A program made the position numbers and the translations under genes. DNA of 64,000 bases. Source: Bacillota bacterium (GTDB taxonomy: Bacteria; Bacillota; Clostridia; Peptostreptococcales; Anaerovoracaceae). Location: the NCBI GenBank assembly GCA_025361765.1, contig JANYJS010000027.1, positions 1 through 64,000 on the forward strand. The letters run 5' to 3'. Below the pieces are notes generated by a model, which saw only the letters and a list, made by a program, of their open reading frames with translations, was not told the DNA's origin and ran no database searches. This document shows, piece by piece, positions 17,392 to 24,381 of the stretch (the stretch's first letter is position 1; every line of letters begins with the position of its first letter).

Positions 17392-18408
17392 TTACAGAAC
17401 GGTTCTCCCAACAGCCTCCGACACCTTCTGCATCTTCGGCATCAATTGATGAAACTGCTCCGGCGTAATGGACTGTGCACCGTCAGACAAGGCGTTTTTG
17501 GGATCATTATGCACCTCGATGATAAGTCCATCTGCGCCAGCCGCAATTGCCGCGAGGGTTAGGGGCTCCACCAGATAAGAAAGCCCGGCCGCATGGGAAG
17601 GATCTATGACTACAGGTAAATGGCTGAGTTTCTTAAGAATCGGTACAGCACTGATATCCAGTGTATTTCGCGTTTGCGTTTCAAAGGTCCTGATTCCGCG
17701 TTCACACAATATAACGTTTTCATTGCCGCCGCTCATAATGTATTCCGCCGACATGAGCATCTCTTCTATTGTATTTGAAAACCCGCGTTTCAATAGAATT
17801 GGTTTTTTTAATTGGCCCAGCTGCTTGAGCAACTCATAGTTTTGCATATTTCTTGAACCCACCTGTATGATATCCACATAATCATTGAATAAATCTATAT
17901 ACGAAGGATTGGTGATCTCAGAGACCACAGGGAGTCCCGTCACTCTTCTAGCCATGTCAAGGAGCATCAGCCCTTCAGATTTTAGACCTTGAAAAGAATA
18001 AGGCGATGTTCGGGGTTTGAATGCCCCACCACGAAGCAGGGTGGCTCCGGATTTTTTGATTTCTTTGGCAATCAGGATAATTTGTTCTTCAGATTCGACT
18101 GAGCAAGGCCCAGCGATCACCGGAATTTTATTTCCACCAAACTCGATGCCATTCACGGAAACAATGGTATTTTCGGGGTGAAATTTTCTGTTTGATTTTT
18201 TATAAGGTTCCTGAACTAAAATGACCTTGTCGACGCAAGGCATCATGGCCAGCACATCCTTATCCAGTTCCGACGTATCTCCCACTAAACCGATAACAGT
18301 TGTACCAGAGCCATAAATGGGGCTTGCCGTGATACCATGTCCACTGATCCATTCATTAAGTTCCATCACTTCTTCATAAGCGACGCCGTTTTTTAGGACA
18401 ATAATCAT
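17392..18408 (-). CDS. aroF: DAHP synthase, type I-beta, operon-proximal copy
   Basis: About 338 residues from the ATG at 18408; AAAGGT is nine bases upstream of it, whereas the ATG at 18417 abuts that site, and the chosen start (MIIVLKNG) matches the paralogue (MIIILKRN). It has the same N-terminal ferredoxin-like domain and barrel motifs: GPCSVESEEQ, RGGAFKPRTSPYSFQG, ILCERGIRTFE and DPSHAAG. It is the first structural gene behind the T-box leader, so it is the copy most directly under tRNA-Phe control. Confidence 0.95.
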   Translation of the reverse strand: MIIVLKNGVAYEEVMELNEWISGHGITASPIYGSGTTVIGLVGDTSELDKDVLAMMPCVDKVILVQEPYKKSNRKFHPENTIVSVNGIEFGGNKIPVIAGPCSVESEEQIILIAKEIKKSGATLLRGGAFKPRTSPYSFQGLKSEGLMLLDMARRVTGLPVVSEITNPSYIDLFNDYVDIIQVGSRNMQNYELLKQLGQLKKPILLKRGFSNTIEEMLMSAEYIMSGGNENVILCERGIRTFETQTRNTLDISAVPILKKLSHLPVVIDPSHAAGLSYLVEPLTLAAIAAGADGLIIEVHNDPKNALSDGAQSITPEQFHQLMPKMQKVSEAVGRTVL

Positions 18409-18508
18409 AATTCTCATACCTTTCTCATTTCAGCCGCTTACAAAGAGCCTCTTAGACCCGAGCAAAAAGTCTCTTTTCTCTATTGTAATACAGCTTTTAC
18501 AAAAACAC

Positions 18509-18795
18509 AAAAAAAGCTTCTCCCAATACTGGGGCGAAGCTTTAAAAAAATCTCGCGGTACCACCCAATTTTACAGTAATTTACTGCATCTTTATTCGTG
18601 TACAATCATACACTACCCCTCTAACGGTCGGCAGCCGGCAGAACCTACTGAATAATTTCAGCTCTGCAACTCACAAGGGAACTTCAGGAACAATCGTTTC
18701 ACTACCGTCATCTCACCACCGACGGCTCTCTGTCAGGTTATGCACCCGGGCGCAAGGCCAAGCTTAAACTGAACTCTACTTCCTTGATCATGGTT
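18509..18795 (-). ncRNA. T-box leader, predicted phenylalanine-specific
   Basis: The leader runs from a promoter near 18800 to a terminator. The conserved T-box sequence (TGGGTGGTACCGCG) is at 18554-18567. It is followed by a terminator whose stem pairs AAAGCTTC with GAAGCTTT (18509-18543) and ends in a T run. Stem I has the AGTAGA loop-E strand on its 5' side and the distal AGAGAGCC segment. Pairing CAAGG with CCTTG and GTTCAG with CTGAA leaves TTC at 18679-18681 in the specifier position, a phenylalanine codon. Uncharged tRNA-Phe would then favour antitermination of the aromatic operon. T-box identity is certain; the specifier is a hand-folded inference. Confidence 0.92.
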
Positions 18796-18801
18796 TTGCT
18801 T

Positions 18802-18831
18802 ATAATATCATCTTGCTCAAATCTTTGTCAA
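18802..18831 (-). promoter_or_regulatory. Promoter of the T-box/aromatic operon
   Basis: On the minus strand TTGACA (18826-18831), an 18-base spacer, and TATTAT (18802-18807). It stands immediately before the T-box stem I. Confidence 0.85.
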
Positions 18832-18845
18832 CACAAAAATTTATA

Positions 18846-18894
18846 TTGGTTTTACTTGCAAAAGTCTTGCAAAATTTTGGTTTTACTTGCAAAA
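18846..18894. repeat. Direct repeat upstream of tRNA-Val
   Basis: TTGGTTTTACTTGCAAAA occurs at 18846-18863 and 18877-18894, a 31-base period, between the divergent aromatic-operon promoter and the tRNA-Val promoter. It could be a binding site or a neutral duplication. Confidence 0.7.
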
Positions 18895-18901
18895 TTTTAT
18901 A

Positions 18902-18930
18902 TTGCTTTTAGTTACGGGTTTGGTTATAAT
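18902..18930 (+). promoter_or_regulatory. Promoter of tRNA-Val
   Basis: TTGCTT at 18902-18907, a 17-base spacer and a perfect TATAAT at 18925-18930, 16 bases before the tRNA. Confidence 0.8.
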
Positions 18931-18946
18931 CATGCTTGTACATAAT

Positions 18947-19022
18947 GGGCGGTTAACTCAGTTGGTAGAGTGTCACCTCGACAAGGTGGAAGTCGTAGGT
19001 TCGAGTCCTATACCGCCCACCA
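18947..19022 (+). tRNA. tRNA-Val (anticodon GAC) with C at position 33
   Basis: A complete cloverleaf with encoded CCA. The acceptor GGGCGGT pairs with ACCGCCC, the D stem is ACTC/GAGT, the T arm carries GTTCGAGTC, and the anticodon stem TCACC pairs with GGTGG. The loop reads TCGACAA, so the anticodon is GAC (Val), but the base before it is C where almost all tRNAs have U33. Other departures are a T27.G43 wobble and A10-T25 in place of the usual G10-C25. Its own promoter and a good terminator suggest that it is transcribed. Confidence 0.9.
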
Positions 19023-19036
19023 TATTTATTAAGTAG

Positions 19037-19072
19037 AAATCTACAAATCTCTAATTTGTAGATTTTCTTTAT
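19037..19072 (+). terminator. Terminator of tRNA-Val
   Basis: AAATCTACAAAT (19037-19048) and ATTTGTAGATTT (19054-19065) form a perfect 12-bp stem with a five-base loop, followed by T-rich sequence. Confidence 0.9.
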
Positions 19073-19162
19073 TATTCACGAAACCTTCATACTTTCTTCA
19101 CAATTGAGTGATATCATGAAATTGATAAAAAAATCTGTTCTACTCGAAAGGAGATTGTTTTC

Positions 19163-19444
19163 ATGATGAGATATGAAGGTTTTGGTTATGGCCACATGGG
19201 TTTATTGGGAGGAGTATTTATGTTTTTTATTGCCTTGGCAGTTATAGGTCTGTTAATTTATCTGGTTGTTCTGTTATCTAGAAATGCTAAAATGCATTCA
19301 GGTGTTTCCAGTCATTATGTAGAGAAAGCCCCGAATACACAGAACTTGAATAACGCTTTATCCATTCTTAGCGAAAGATATGCAAGAGGCGAAGTCAATG
19401 ATGAAGAATATGCCAGAAAAAAAGAAGCTTTGTTAAAACTATAG
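19163..19444 (+). CDS. Small membrane protein with SHOCT domain
   Basis: 93 residues. A glycine-rich start leads into one membrane segment (about 14-40). The C-terminal third, ALSILSERYARGEVNDEEYA, is a SHOCT motif, a short helical module found at the ends of many bacterial proteins and thought to mediate oligomerisation or regulation. AAAGGAG lies upstream of the ATG. A copper-chaperone-like gene follows in the same direction; SHOCT membrane proteins often accompany metal-transport genes. Its last codons and stop are duplicated just downstream. Confidence 0.8.
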   Translation: MMRYEGFGYGHMGLLGGVFMFFIALAVIGLLIYLVVLLSRNAKMHSGVSSHYVEKAPNTQNLNNALSILSERYARGEVNDEEYARKKEALLKL

Positions 19445-19487
19445 AAACTTTAGAAACTAAAGAAGCTTTGTTAAAACTATAGAAACT
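19421..19487. repeat. Exact 29-bp duplication of the SHOCT gene 3' end
   Basis: The bases 19421-19449, which code for the last residues and the stop codon, recur without change at 19459-19487 (38-base period). A partial fragment TAGAAACT lies between. The second copy is non-coding. Confidence 0.9.
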
Positions 19488-19517
19488 GTTGTATTCGATT
19501 AAATAGGAGGGTTCAAT

Positions 19518-19730
19518 ATGTCAAAAGAATCAATCACATTAAATGTTGAAGGTATGTCCTGTAGCCATTGTGAAAACAGAGTCAAAAATTCGGTTGGTGA
19601 CCTTGATGGCGTTTCCAGCGTTACAGTAAGTCTGGATGACAAAACCGTAACCATCGAGTACGATGATGAGGTTACCGGGTTGGATTTGGTCAAAGAGACC
19701 ATCGAAGATCAAGGATATGAAGTGAAATAA
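19518..19730 (+). CDS. Heavy-metal-associated domain protein (CopZ-like)
   Basis: 70 residues, a single HMA fold. The metal-binding motif GMSCSHC is at about residues 12-18, and the end DQGYEVK is typical of copper chaperones. It should bind Cu(I) or a similar soft metal and pass it to a P-type ATPase, none of which is in this window. AGGAGG precedes the ATG. It ends before a bidirectional terminator. Confidence 0.92.
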   Translation: MSKESITLNVEGMSCSHCENRVKNSVGDLDGVSSVTVSLDDKTVTIEYDDEVTGLDLVKETIEDQGYEVK

Positions 19731-19743
19731 ATATAAGATTGCA

Positions 19744-19798
19744 AAAATAGAGTTGTCTCAAAATGAATCACTAAATTCATATGAGGCAGCTCTATTTT
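19744..19798. terminator. Bidirectional terminator between convergent genes
   Basis: AAAATAGAG (19744-19752) pairs with CTCTATTTT (19790-19798), with further pairing inside (GTCTCA/TGAG and ATGAAT/ATTCAT). It has A before and T after, so it can stop transcripts from both sides. Confidence 0.85.
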
Positions 19799-19832
19799 GT
19801 TTATACTTGGGGCTGTTGTTGCTCAGCAACGG

Positions 19833-20522
19833 CTATTTTCTTGAATTAGGGACATCTGCCGTATTATCATAGCCATTCATTTCCCAATATCCCTGATAAT
19901 AGGCGTTATCAGACAGTTCAATTTCGCTCACCCATCGTGCCCATTTGTAGCCCAGTTTGTCTTCAGCTACGACTATGAATGGAAACCCAAGTGAAGGCGG
20001 AAGCGTAATTCCGTTTGAAGAATAGGCCAGCAACATATCTTTATCGAGAATCGTTTGTAAAGGCATCGACGTCGTATAACCATCCACACAATGGAAAATG
20101 ACAGTATTAGCCGTATTTTTTGCAGCGGCTAATTCAATAACATCTTTTAGCAGCACGCCCTTCCAAAGCACCGTCGCATCCCACCCTTCAACGCAATGAA
20201 GCGTAATTAGCTTCTCATAGCTGGTCAGCGCTAACACATCGTCATAGCTCAGGGAAAGAGATTTATCTACCAGACCATCGACTTTGAGAGAGTAGGTACC
20301 GATGTCGACATTCTGTATGCCTTTTATGGAATTATCTCTTGGCCCAACAGATGGATCGAGTCTAACTCCTTTATAATCCCTGATTTCAGTGGCAGCATAG
20401 CGATCCTGAGTCGCTGACGAATTGCCGTCATTTCCGGGCAGAACAAAGCCAAATATCGAACAGGCGGATAAAAGAACTAGGCTTAAAATCATAATGACTA
20501 AAAGTTTAATTTTTTTCATCAT
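19833..20522 (-). CDS. Molybdopterin-binding oxidoreductase-like lipoprotein
   Basis: 229 residues. A lipoprotein signal peptide ends in LLSAC (Cys at about 21). The mature part is a sulfite-oxidase-type molybdopterin domain (PF00174), with the conserved Cys in LHCVEGWDATVLWKG that ligates molybdenum, and HCVDGYTTSM and LGYKWARWVSEIEL further on. It would be anchored on the outer face of the membrane. It has neither a haem domain nor a dimerisation domain. The natural electron partner is not in view, though a ferredoxin gene lies upstream. Confidence 0.88.
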   Translation of the reverse strand: MMKKIKLLVIMILSLVLLSACSIFGFVLPGNDGNSSATQDRYAATEIRDYKGVRLDPSVGPRDNSIKGIQNVDIGTYSLKVDGLVDKSLSLSYDDVLALTSYEKLITLHCVEGWDATVLWKGVLLKDVIELAAAKNTANTVIFHCVDGYTTSMPLQTILDKDMLLAYSSNGITLPPSLGFPFIVVAEDKLGYKWARWVSEIELSDNAYYQGYWEMNGYDNTADVPNSRK

Positions 20523-20605
20523 GTCTCTCCATATATTTTAGAAAATTAAGCGTTTTTCTTTTTTATTTTCTCTTTTGTTTCAGTTGCTTTATTTATGGGT
20601 TCTAT

Positions 20606-20797
20606 TTATTTCGCTTTGATTGTGTTAATACCAAAAGGAATATAAAGTGGGCACACACCTATAAGGGCCGTCAGTAAAGGTATGAAACCAATCAGCGCAA
20701 GAAACCTAAGATTACCCTGAAGTATAAAGAATAAGCTAAAGAATACTAAGGCTAAAACGATTCTAACTATTTTGTCTGTACTACCAATATTTTTCAT
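20606..20797 (-). CDS. DUF2892 small membrane protein
   Basis: 63 residues from the ATG at 20797, which has AAGGAGG eight bases upstream; a longer frame to 20890 would overlap the ferredoxin gene. It starts MKNIGSTDKIVRIVLAL, has two membrane segments with a short turn, and ends with the CPLYIPFGINT motif that defines DUF2892. This domain is often found fused to or beside rhodanese domains in sulfide or metal stress genes. It follows the ferredoxin gene in one transcript. Confidence 0.85.
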   Translation of the reverse strand: MKNIGSTDKIVRIVLALVFFSLFFILQGNLRFLALIGFIPLLTALIGVCPLYIPFGINTIKAK

Positions 20798-20847
20798 GAC
20801 CATTTCCTCCTTTTCCATGATTTGCAGATTTCGACTGCTCAATTGAT

Positions 20848-21030
20848 TTATACTGCTTGAAATACCCCGTAAGGGCACGCGCGCATGCACTTACCACATT
20901 CTATGCATTTTTCTTCATCAATAACCGGCGCTGCATTTCCATTCTGTGAAATGGCATCTACTGGACAAATTCCCATTGCAGGGCATCGATGGTTTTGAGG
21001 GCATCTCTTCGCCTCTACTTGTAACATCAT
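20848..21030 (-). CDS. 4Fe-4S ferredoxin-like protein
   Basis: 60 residues. One canonical cluster site, CIECGKCMRACPYGVF, lies in the C-terminal half. The N-terminal half has cysteines at wider spacing (CPQNHRCPAMGICPVDAI), so whether a second cluster forms is unclear. AAAGGAG precedes two adjacent ATGs. It is the first gene behind a palindromic operator and runs with DUF2892, and perhaps with the molybdopterin lipoprotein. Confidence 0.88.
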   Translation of the reverse strand: MMLQVEAKRCPQNHRCPAMGICPVDAISQNGNAAPVIDEEKCIECGKCMRACPYGVFQAV

Positions 21031-21112
21031 TATACTCCTTTCACGTCTAAATGTCAGACCTTCTTATTTCATTATGCTTTAATAGTGGTTTAGGTCTAAA
21101 TAAGGCCTACGA

Positions 21113-21140
21113 ATAATATACCCAGGCTGGGTATATTCAA
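21113..21140 (-). promoter_or_regulatory. Promoter with perfect operator palindrome in the spacer
   Basis: On the minus strand TTGAAT (21135-21140), a 16-base spacer, and TATTAT (21113-21118). A 23-bp palindrome with one central base spans 21115-21137 (AATATACCCAG/CTGGGTATATT). The TATACCC...GGGTATA shape resembles operators of CsoR/FrmR-type repressors. A repressor bound here would block RNA polymerase. The regulator gene is not in this window. Confidence 0.8.
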
Positions 21141-21209
21141 ACATCCTCATGTGAAAGTTATTACAAATTTACTTTGTGCTTTGTATTTTAAAATAAGTTA
21201 GTTTTTGCA

Positions 21210-21833
21210 TTAATTTACTAATACAGCGGATATAATATAGCGGCACGGCGCACTGCCGATATAATTAAACGGATAGCAGGTAGTCAAAGTCAGAACTGCT
21301 TGGTCTGTTGGCATAATTACTGTCTTATCATCCTTATCAACGATTCGTGCTCCACGAACTTCATAAGTGAATTTTCCTGCAGCCGTTTCAACAATCATCT
21401 GATCTCTCAGTCTCAGATTCCCAAGTTCGCTGAAAAAAGTATCTCGATGGGCAGAAAGCACGCAGTTGTCTGCCTCACCAGAGAGTAAGCTTTGCATGAA
21501 ATGCCCTACACCCTTTTTAAGTTGTTTGTCGCCGGTGCCTTGTATGATTGGCAATACCTTATCTAAAGCCGAAATCGTAAGGCTTCCAAATTTATCCCCT
21601 ATTGCGGGATAGTCTAGATATAAGCTTTGATCGGTTTTTATGTCGATAAAGCCATCTGGTTTAAGTTTGATTAGTTCCTGGGCAAAAACTGTTGGAAATG
21701 CATAATGACTCTTTGCAGCATCAGTAGAATACAAATAAGAGGAGCCCCTTCCAAACAAGGCCCATGAGATACAGCCTACCCCGAGGATTATCAATCCTAG
21801 AGATAGGCTTTTATATGGAGAGATGATGATCAA
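21210..21833 (-). CDS. Class D sortase
   Basis: 207 residues. An N-terminal membrane anchor (about 8-28) precedes the sortase fold. The catalytic residues are His129 in LSAHRDTFF, Cys186 in LTLTTCYPF and Arg198 in APCRYII. The pattern LSxHRDTFF and TLTTCYPF points to class D. It would attach LPxTG-type proteins to peptidoglycan or assemble them outside the membrane. No protein in this window carries a sorting signal, so its substrate lies elsewhere. It follows the EamA gene by 13 bases. Confidence 0.92.
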   Translation of the reverse strand: MIIISPYKSLSLGLIILGVGCISWALFGRGSSYLYSTDAAKSHYAFPTVFAQELIKLKPDGFIDIKTDQSLYLDYPAIGDKFGSLTISALDKVLPIIQGTGDKQLKKGVGHFMQSLLSGEADNCVLSAHRDTFFSELGNLRLRDQMIVETAAGKFTYEVRGARIVDKDDKTVIMPTDQAVLTLTTCYPFNYIGSAPCRYIISAVLVN

Positions 21834-21846
21834 TTATCTCTTTCGC

Positions 21847-22746
21847 TCACTTGAAAACGGTAATGATTACCACGGATACTATTATAACCGCAGCTGAGAT
21901 CATTGAGTTCAGTCCTAGCACTTCGCCAACCAAAAGATACCCAAGGAAAACAGCTACTATAGGATTGACAAATGCGTAGGTTGAAACCCAAAGCGGTTCT
22001 GCATTTTTAAGAAGCCATATGAATGCAGAAAAGGCAATTATTGAGCCAAATACAACAAGATACGAGAATCCAATAATGGATCTCAGGGAAACTTGCTGAA
22101 GTTGGAATCCGTCAAATTCGTTTAAGAAAAAGGCGGTTATTAATAGAAAAATACCGCCAAGTATCATTTGCATGCCGTTTGATAGAAGCGCTGAGTCGTG
22201 TTGACGCACTTTTCTTGAATACATTGACCCTAAAGACCAGGAAAATGCAGCGAAAATTATGGCTAATAAGCCGACCGGATCGATAGCCGTCACAGATTGC
22301 TGATCAAAAAAGTTTGGGAGCACTAGAATTCCAATCCCTACTAGCCCGAGGCCGACCCCAACCATGCTTCCTTTTGAATGTCTGACTCTGTCTTTGCTAA
22401 AGAAGCCAATAATGATGATCCAGAGGGGAACTGTTGCAATCAGTAAAGCGGCGATTCCGGATGGAACCGTCTGTTCAGCCCAACAGACAATGCCGGTTCC
22501 CCCTAATAAAAGAAGGGCAGCAATTATTCCTGAGGTTTTCCAGTTTTCAAAAGTTGGATTCGCTGCGCCTCTTAGCTTGGCATAAACATATAGAATTATT
22601 CCAGCCAAGGCGAACCGAAAACCAGCCAGCATGAATGGAGGAATCGTTTCAATGCCAATCTTCATGCCCAAATATGTTCCACCCCAGAATACATATACGA
22701 TTAAAAGAGCAGCCGCAATCTCTAATTGCTTTTTATTTAATGTCAT
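21847..22746 (-). CDS. EamA family (DMT) transporter
   Basis: 299 residues with about ten hydrophobic segments and two EamA repeats (about 10-140 and 150-295). Features include YVFWGGTYLGMKIGIETIPP near the start and a Pro-rich GTGIVCWAEQTVPSG loop. Family members export amino acids or other small metabolites. It overlaps the upstream GyrI-like gene by 14 bases, suggesting that the two are made together; a small-molecule-binding partner and an exporter may form a tolerance unit. Confidence 0.88.
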   Translation of the reverse strand: MTLNKKQLEIAAALLIVYVFWGGTYLGMKIGIETIPPFMLAGFRFALAGIILYVYAKLRGAANPTFENWKTSGIIAALLLLGGTGIVCWAEQTVPSGIAALLIATVPLWIIIIGFFSKDRVRHSKGSMVGVGLGLVGIGILVLPNFFDQQSVTAIDPVGLLAIIFAAFSWSLGSMYSRKVRQHDSALLSNGMQMILGGIFLLITAFFLNEFDGFQLQQVSLRSIIGFSYLVVFGSIIAFSAFIWLLKNAEPLWVSTYAFVNPIVAVFLGYLLVGEVLGLNSMISAAVIIVSVVIITVFK

Positions 22747-23362
22747 TGTTTTTTACGCTAAATCGCAATACAGTTTTAAGTTTGTCGGGTTCAGTTTTTC
22801 TGGGGTCAGAAAGATAGATTTCACGATGCCTTTTTGAAATTCTTGTATATCTATTATTATTGCAGAATTGTTCCATCAATTCAAAACTTGCGGGCTCATC
22901 ATCATAGCTTCCCAAATGAAGCATTTGGCAGCATGGGCCTTCAGTTAGTGTGATAAATTTGGCTTTTTCCAAATATGTGTTTGGCTTTTTCTTTTTTGTT
23001 TCAGACAAGAAATGTTCAAATAAGTCTGGAATCAGAAAATCAGGCTGCCGGATCATAATAGAATAAGCAAAATTACTTTTGTCAGATACTGATTTTGTTT
23101 TGTCAACCAAATCCCACACGCCCTCGAGTGGGAAAACGGTATAATCATAAAAGCCTTTTGGAATATTGTTGCCTTTATAAGACATTTTTACCGCATAGCT
23201 GAGGCTATAAAGTGCTGTGGTAGCCAAGGCAAACTCCTCACCATTTGGGTCGCCTTGACCGTCAATTGCAATAAAACTCATTTTGGGGACTTCAATAAAA
23301 GCAGGTCTGACTTTGGGTAAGTATAAATCCTTAAATGTCTTTTTATAATCTAATTTTTCCAT
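22733..23362 (-). CDS. GyrI-like small-molecule-binding domain protein
   Basis: 209 residues from the ATG at 23362, which has GGAGG seven bases upstream; the frame is open for another 46 codons without a site. It resembles the GyrI-like family (PF06445): YLPKVRPAFIEVPKMSFIAI, FAYSIMIRQPDF and EGPCCQMLHLGSYDDE. Such proteins bind or hydrolyse hydrophobic drugs. There is no DNA-binding domain, so it is not an AraC-type regulator. Confidence 0.85.
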   Translation of the reverse strand: MEKLDYKKTFKDLYLPKVRPAFIEVPKMSFIAIDGQGDPNGEEFALATTALYSLSYAVKMSYKGNNIPKGFYDYTVFPLEGVWDLVDKTKSVSDKSNFAYSIMIRQPDFLIPDLFEHFLSETKKKKPNTYLEKAKFITLTEGPCCQMLHLGSYDDEPASFELMEQFCNNNRYTRISKRHREIYLSDPRKTEPDKLKTVLRFSVKNNDIK

Positions 23363-23517
23363 AGTCTTGCCTCCACATGTTTGAATCTTTTTCGATTTTA
23401 TTATTATATCACTTTTTCTCATTTTTTCGAGCCAAATCGCATAGTGATTAGGCGAAAAACCGCATTTTTTTCTAAGACTTTTTTCTAAGAGAGTAAGCAA
23501 AAATTTTATCAGGCATA

Positions 23518-23680
23518 AAAAATGGCAGCGGCATTCTTTGTGAAGGAAATCGATTAGTAGCCTATCGATTCATCGAACAACATCATGAGAAATTCAGTCT
23601 TCGCTGGATACTCTACCGGATGAGTATTTTAACGAATGCCTATTACAATTATCTTAAACAGGCAAAAGCCCATAAAAAAA
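23518..23680 (+). pseudogene. Remnant of an IS3-family transposase (OrfA end, OrfB start)
   Basis: The bases 23522-23557 read AAAFFVKEID then stop, matching the end of IS3 OrfA proteins (typically ...KKAAAFFAKE). From 23557 another frame reads VAYRFIEQHHEKF and then MSILTNAYYNYLKQAKAHKK, the opening of IS3 OrfB. The rest of OrfB, including the DDE catalytic residues, is missing, and no terminal repeats are seen. It is a dead fragment, possibly reused as a terminator region for the lipoprotein gene on the other strand. Confidence 0.75.
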
Positions 23681-23714
23681 ATCAGCACCATCTGTTGGAC
23701 GGGTGGTGCTGATT
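23674..23714 (-). terminator. Terminator of the duplicated-domain lipoprotein gene
   Basis: On the minus strand AATCAGCACCA and TGGTGCTGATT (23680-23714) form an 11-bp stem, followed by eight T (23674-23681). It overlaps the edge of the IS3 remnant. Confidence 0.9.
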
Positions 23715-23733
23715 AGAGATAGAACTTTCCGGG

Positions 23734-24381
23734 CTACTTCTGGGCTGTGATCTTGATCCCTTTCAAATAGACTGCGTAGTCGCTGTCTTCGATGGTGATC
23801 GTTCCCGCCTTCGAAATGATGTCATTGGTGATTATGTCTTCCTTATTCATCGCGACACTGCCAAGCCGCTGAAAGATACCGGAATTCGTCGCGATATCCG
23901 TGATCTGGACGTCATAGGTGCCGGGCGCCAGGTCGTATCCAATCAGATATAGTCCGCTGCCGGCTTCAGTCTGGATCGCTGGTTTCAGTTCATCGGCGAT
24001 GATTGGCTGGATATCGACGCCTTTAAGCCGGACCGCTTTGTCGGTGTCGAGGATCTGCACGTAGCCATTGCCGGCATAACTGATGCTGGCCAGTATATTG
24101 CTGACCGACATGTCTTCACTAACTGAGCGGTCGATGGTGCCATTCTTCGTCAGAGTATCCATTAATTCGACCCGATAGAGGCCGCTCTGAAGGTCGGTTC
24201 CGACAATATAGGTACCGTCCGAATAAATCGTTCCGTTGCGATCCAGTATGCTGGCTGTTTCCGCTTTTTCGGCAGTGCCGCCGCAGGCTGTGGTGATACC
24301 GGCAATAAGTAGGATGGCCAGGATCATAGCTGCCGCTTTGTAACCGCGCGAAACCTTTGACTTGTTAGATTTTCTGTTCAT
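23734..24381 (-). CDS. Lipoprotein with two tandem related domains, unknown function
   Basis: 215 residues. An N-terminal signal peptide (about 14-33) ends with ITTACGG, a lipobox-like Cys. The mature part is an internal duplication: GTYIVGTDLQSGLYRVEL (about 57-74) matches GLYLIGYDLAPGTYDVQI, and AVRLKGVDI matches AVYLKGIKI at the end. Each half is about 70 residues and rich in beta structure. GC content is visibly higher than that of its neighbours (roughly 55% by eye), and it stands between an IS remnant and a tRNA cluster, which suggests horizontal transfer. A possible promoter (TTGATG at 24460-24465) lies upstream. Confidence 0.75.
   Translation of the reverse strand: MNRKSNKSKVSRGYKAAAMILAILLIAGITTACGGTAEKAETASILDRNGTIYSDGTYIVGTDLQSGLYRVELMDTLTKNGTIDRSVSEDMSVSNILASISYAGNGYVQILDTDKAVRLKGVDIQPIIADELKPAIQTEAGSGLYLIGYDLAPGTYDVQITDIATNSGIFQRLGSVAMNKEDIITNDIISKAGTITIEDSDYAVYLKGIKITAQK

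Noticed and set aside
23557-23712. The plus-strand frame of the IS3 remnant as a living small gene
   Set aside because: It lacks a start and the catalytic domain. Its last third is simply the terminator stem of the opposite gene.
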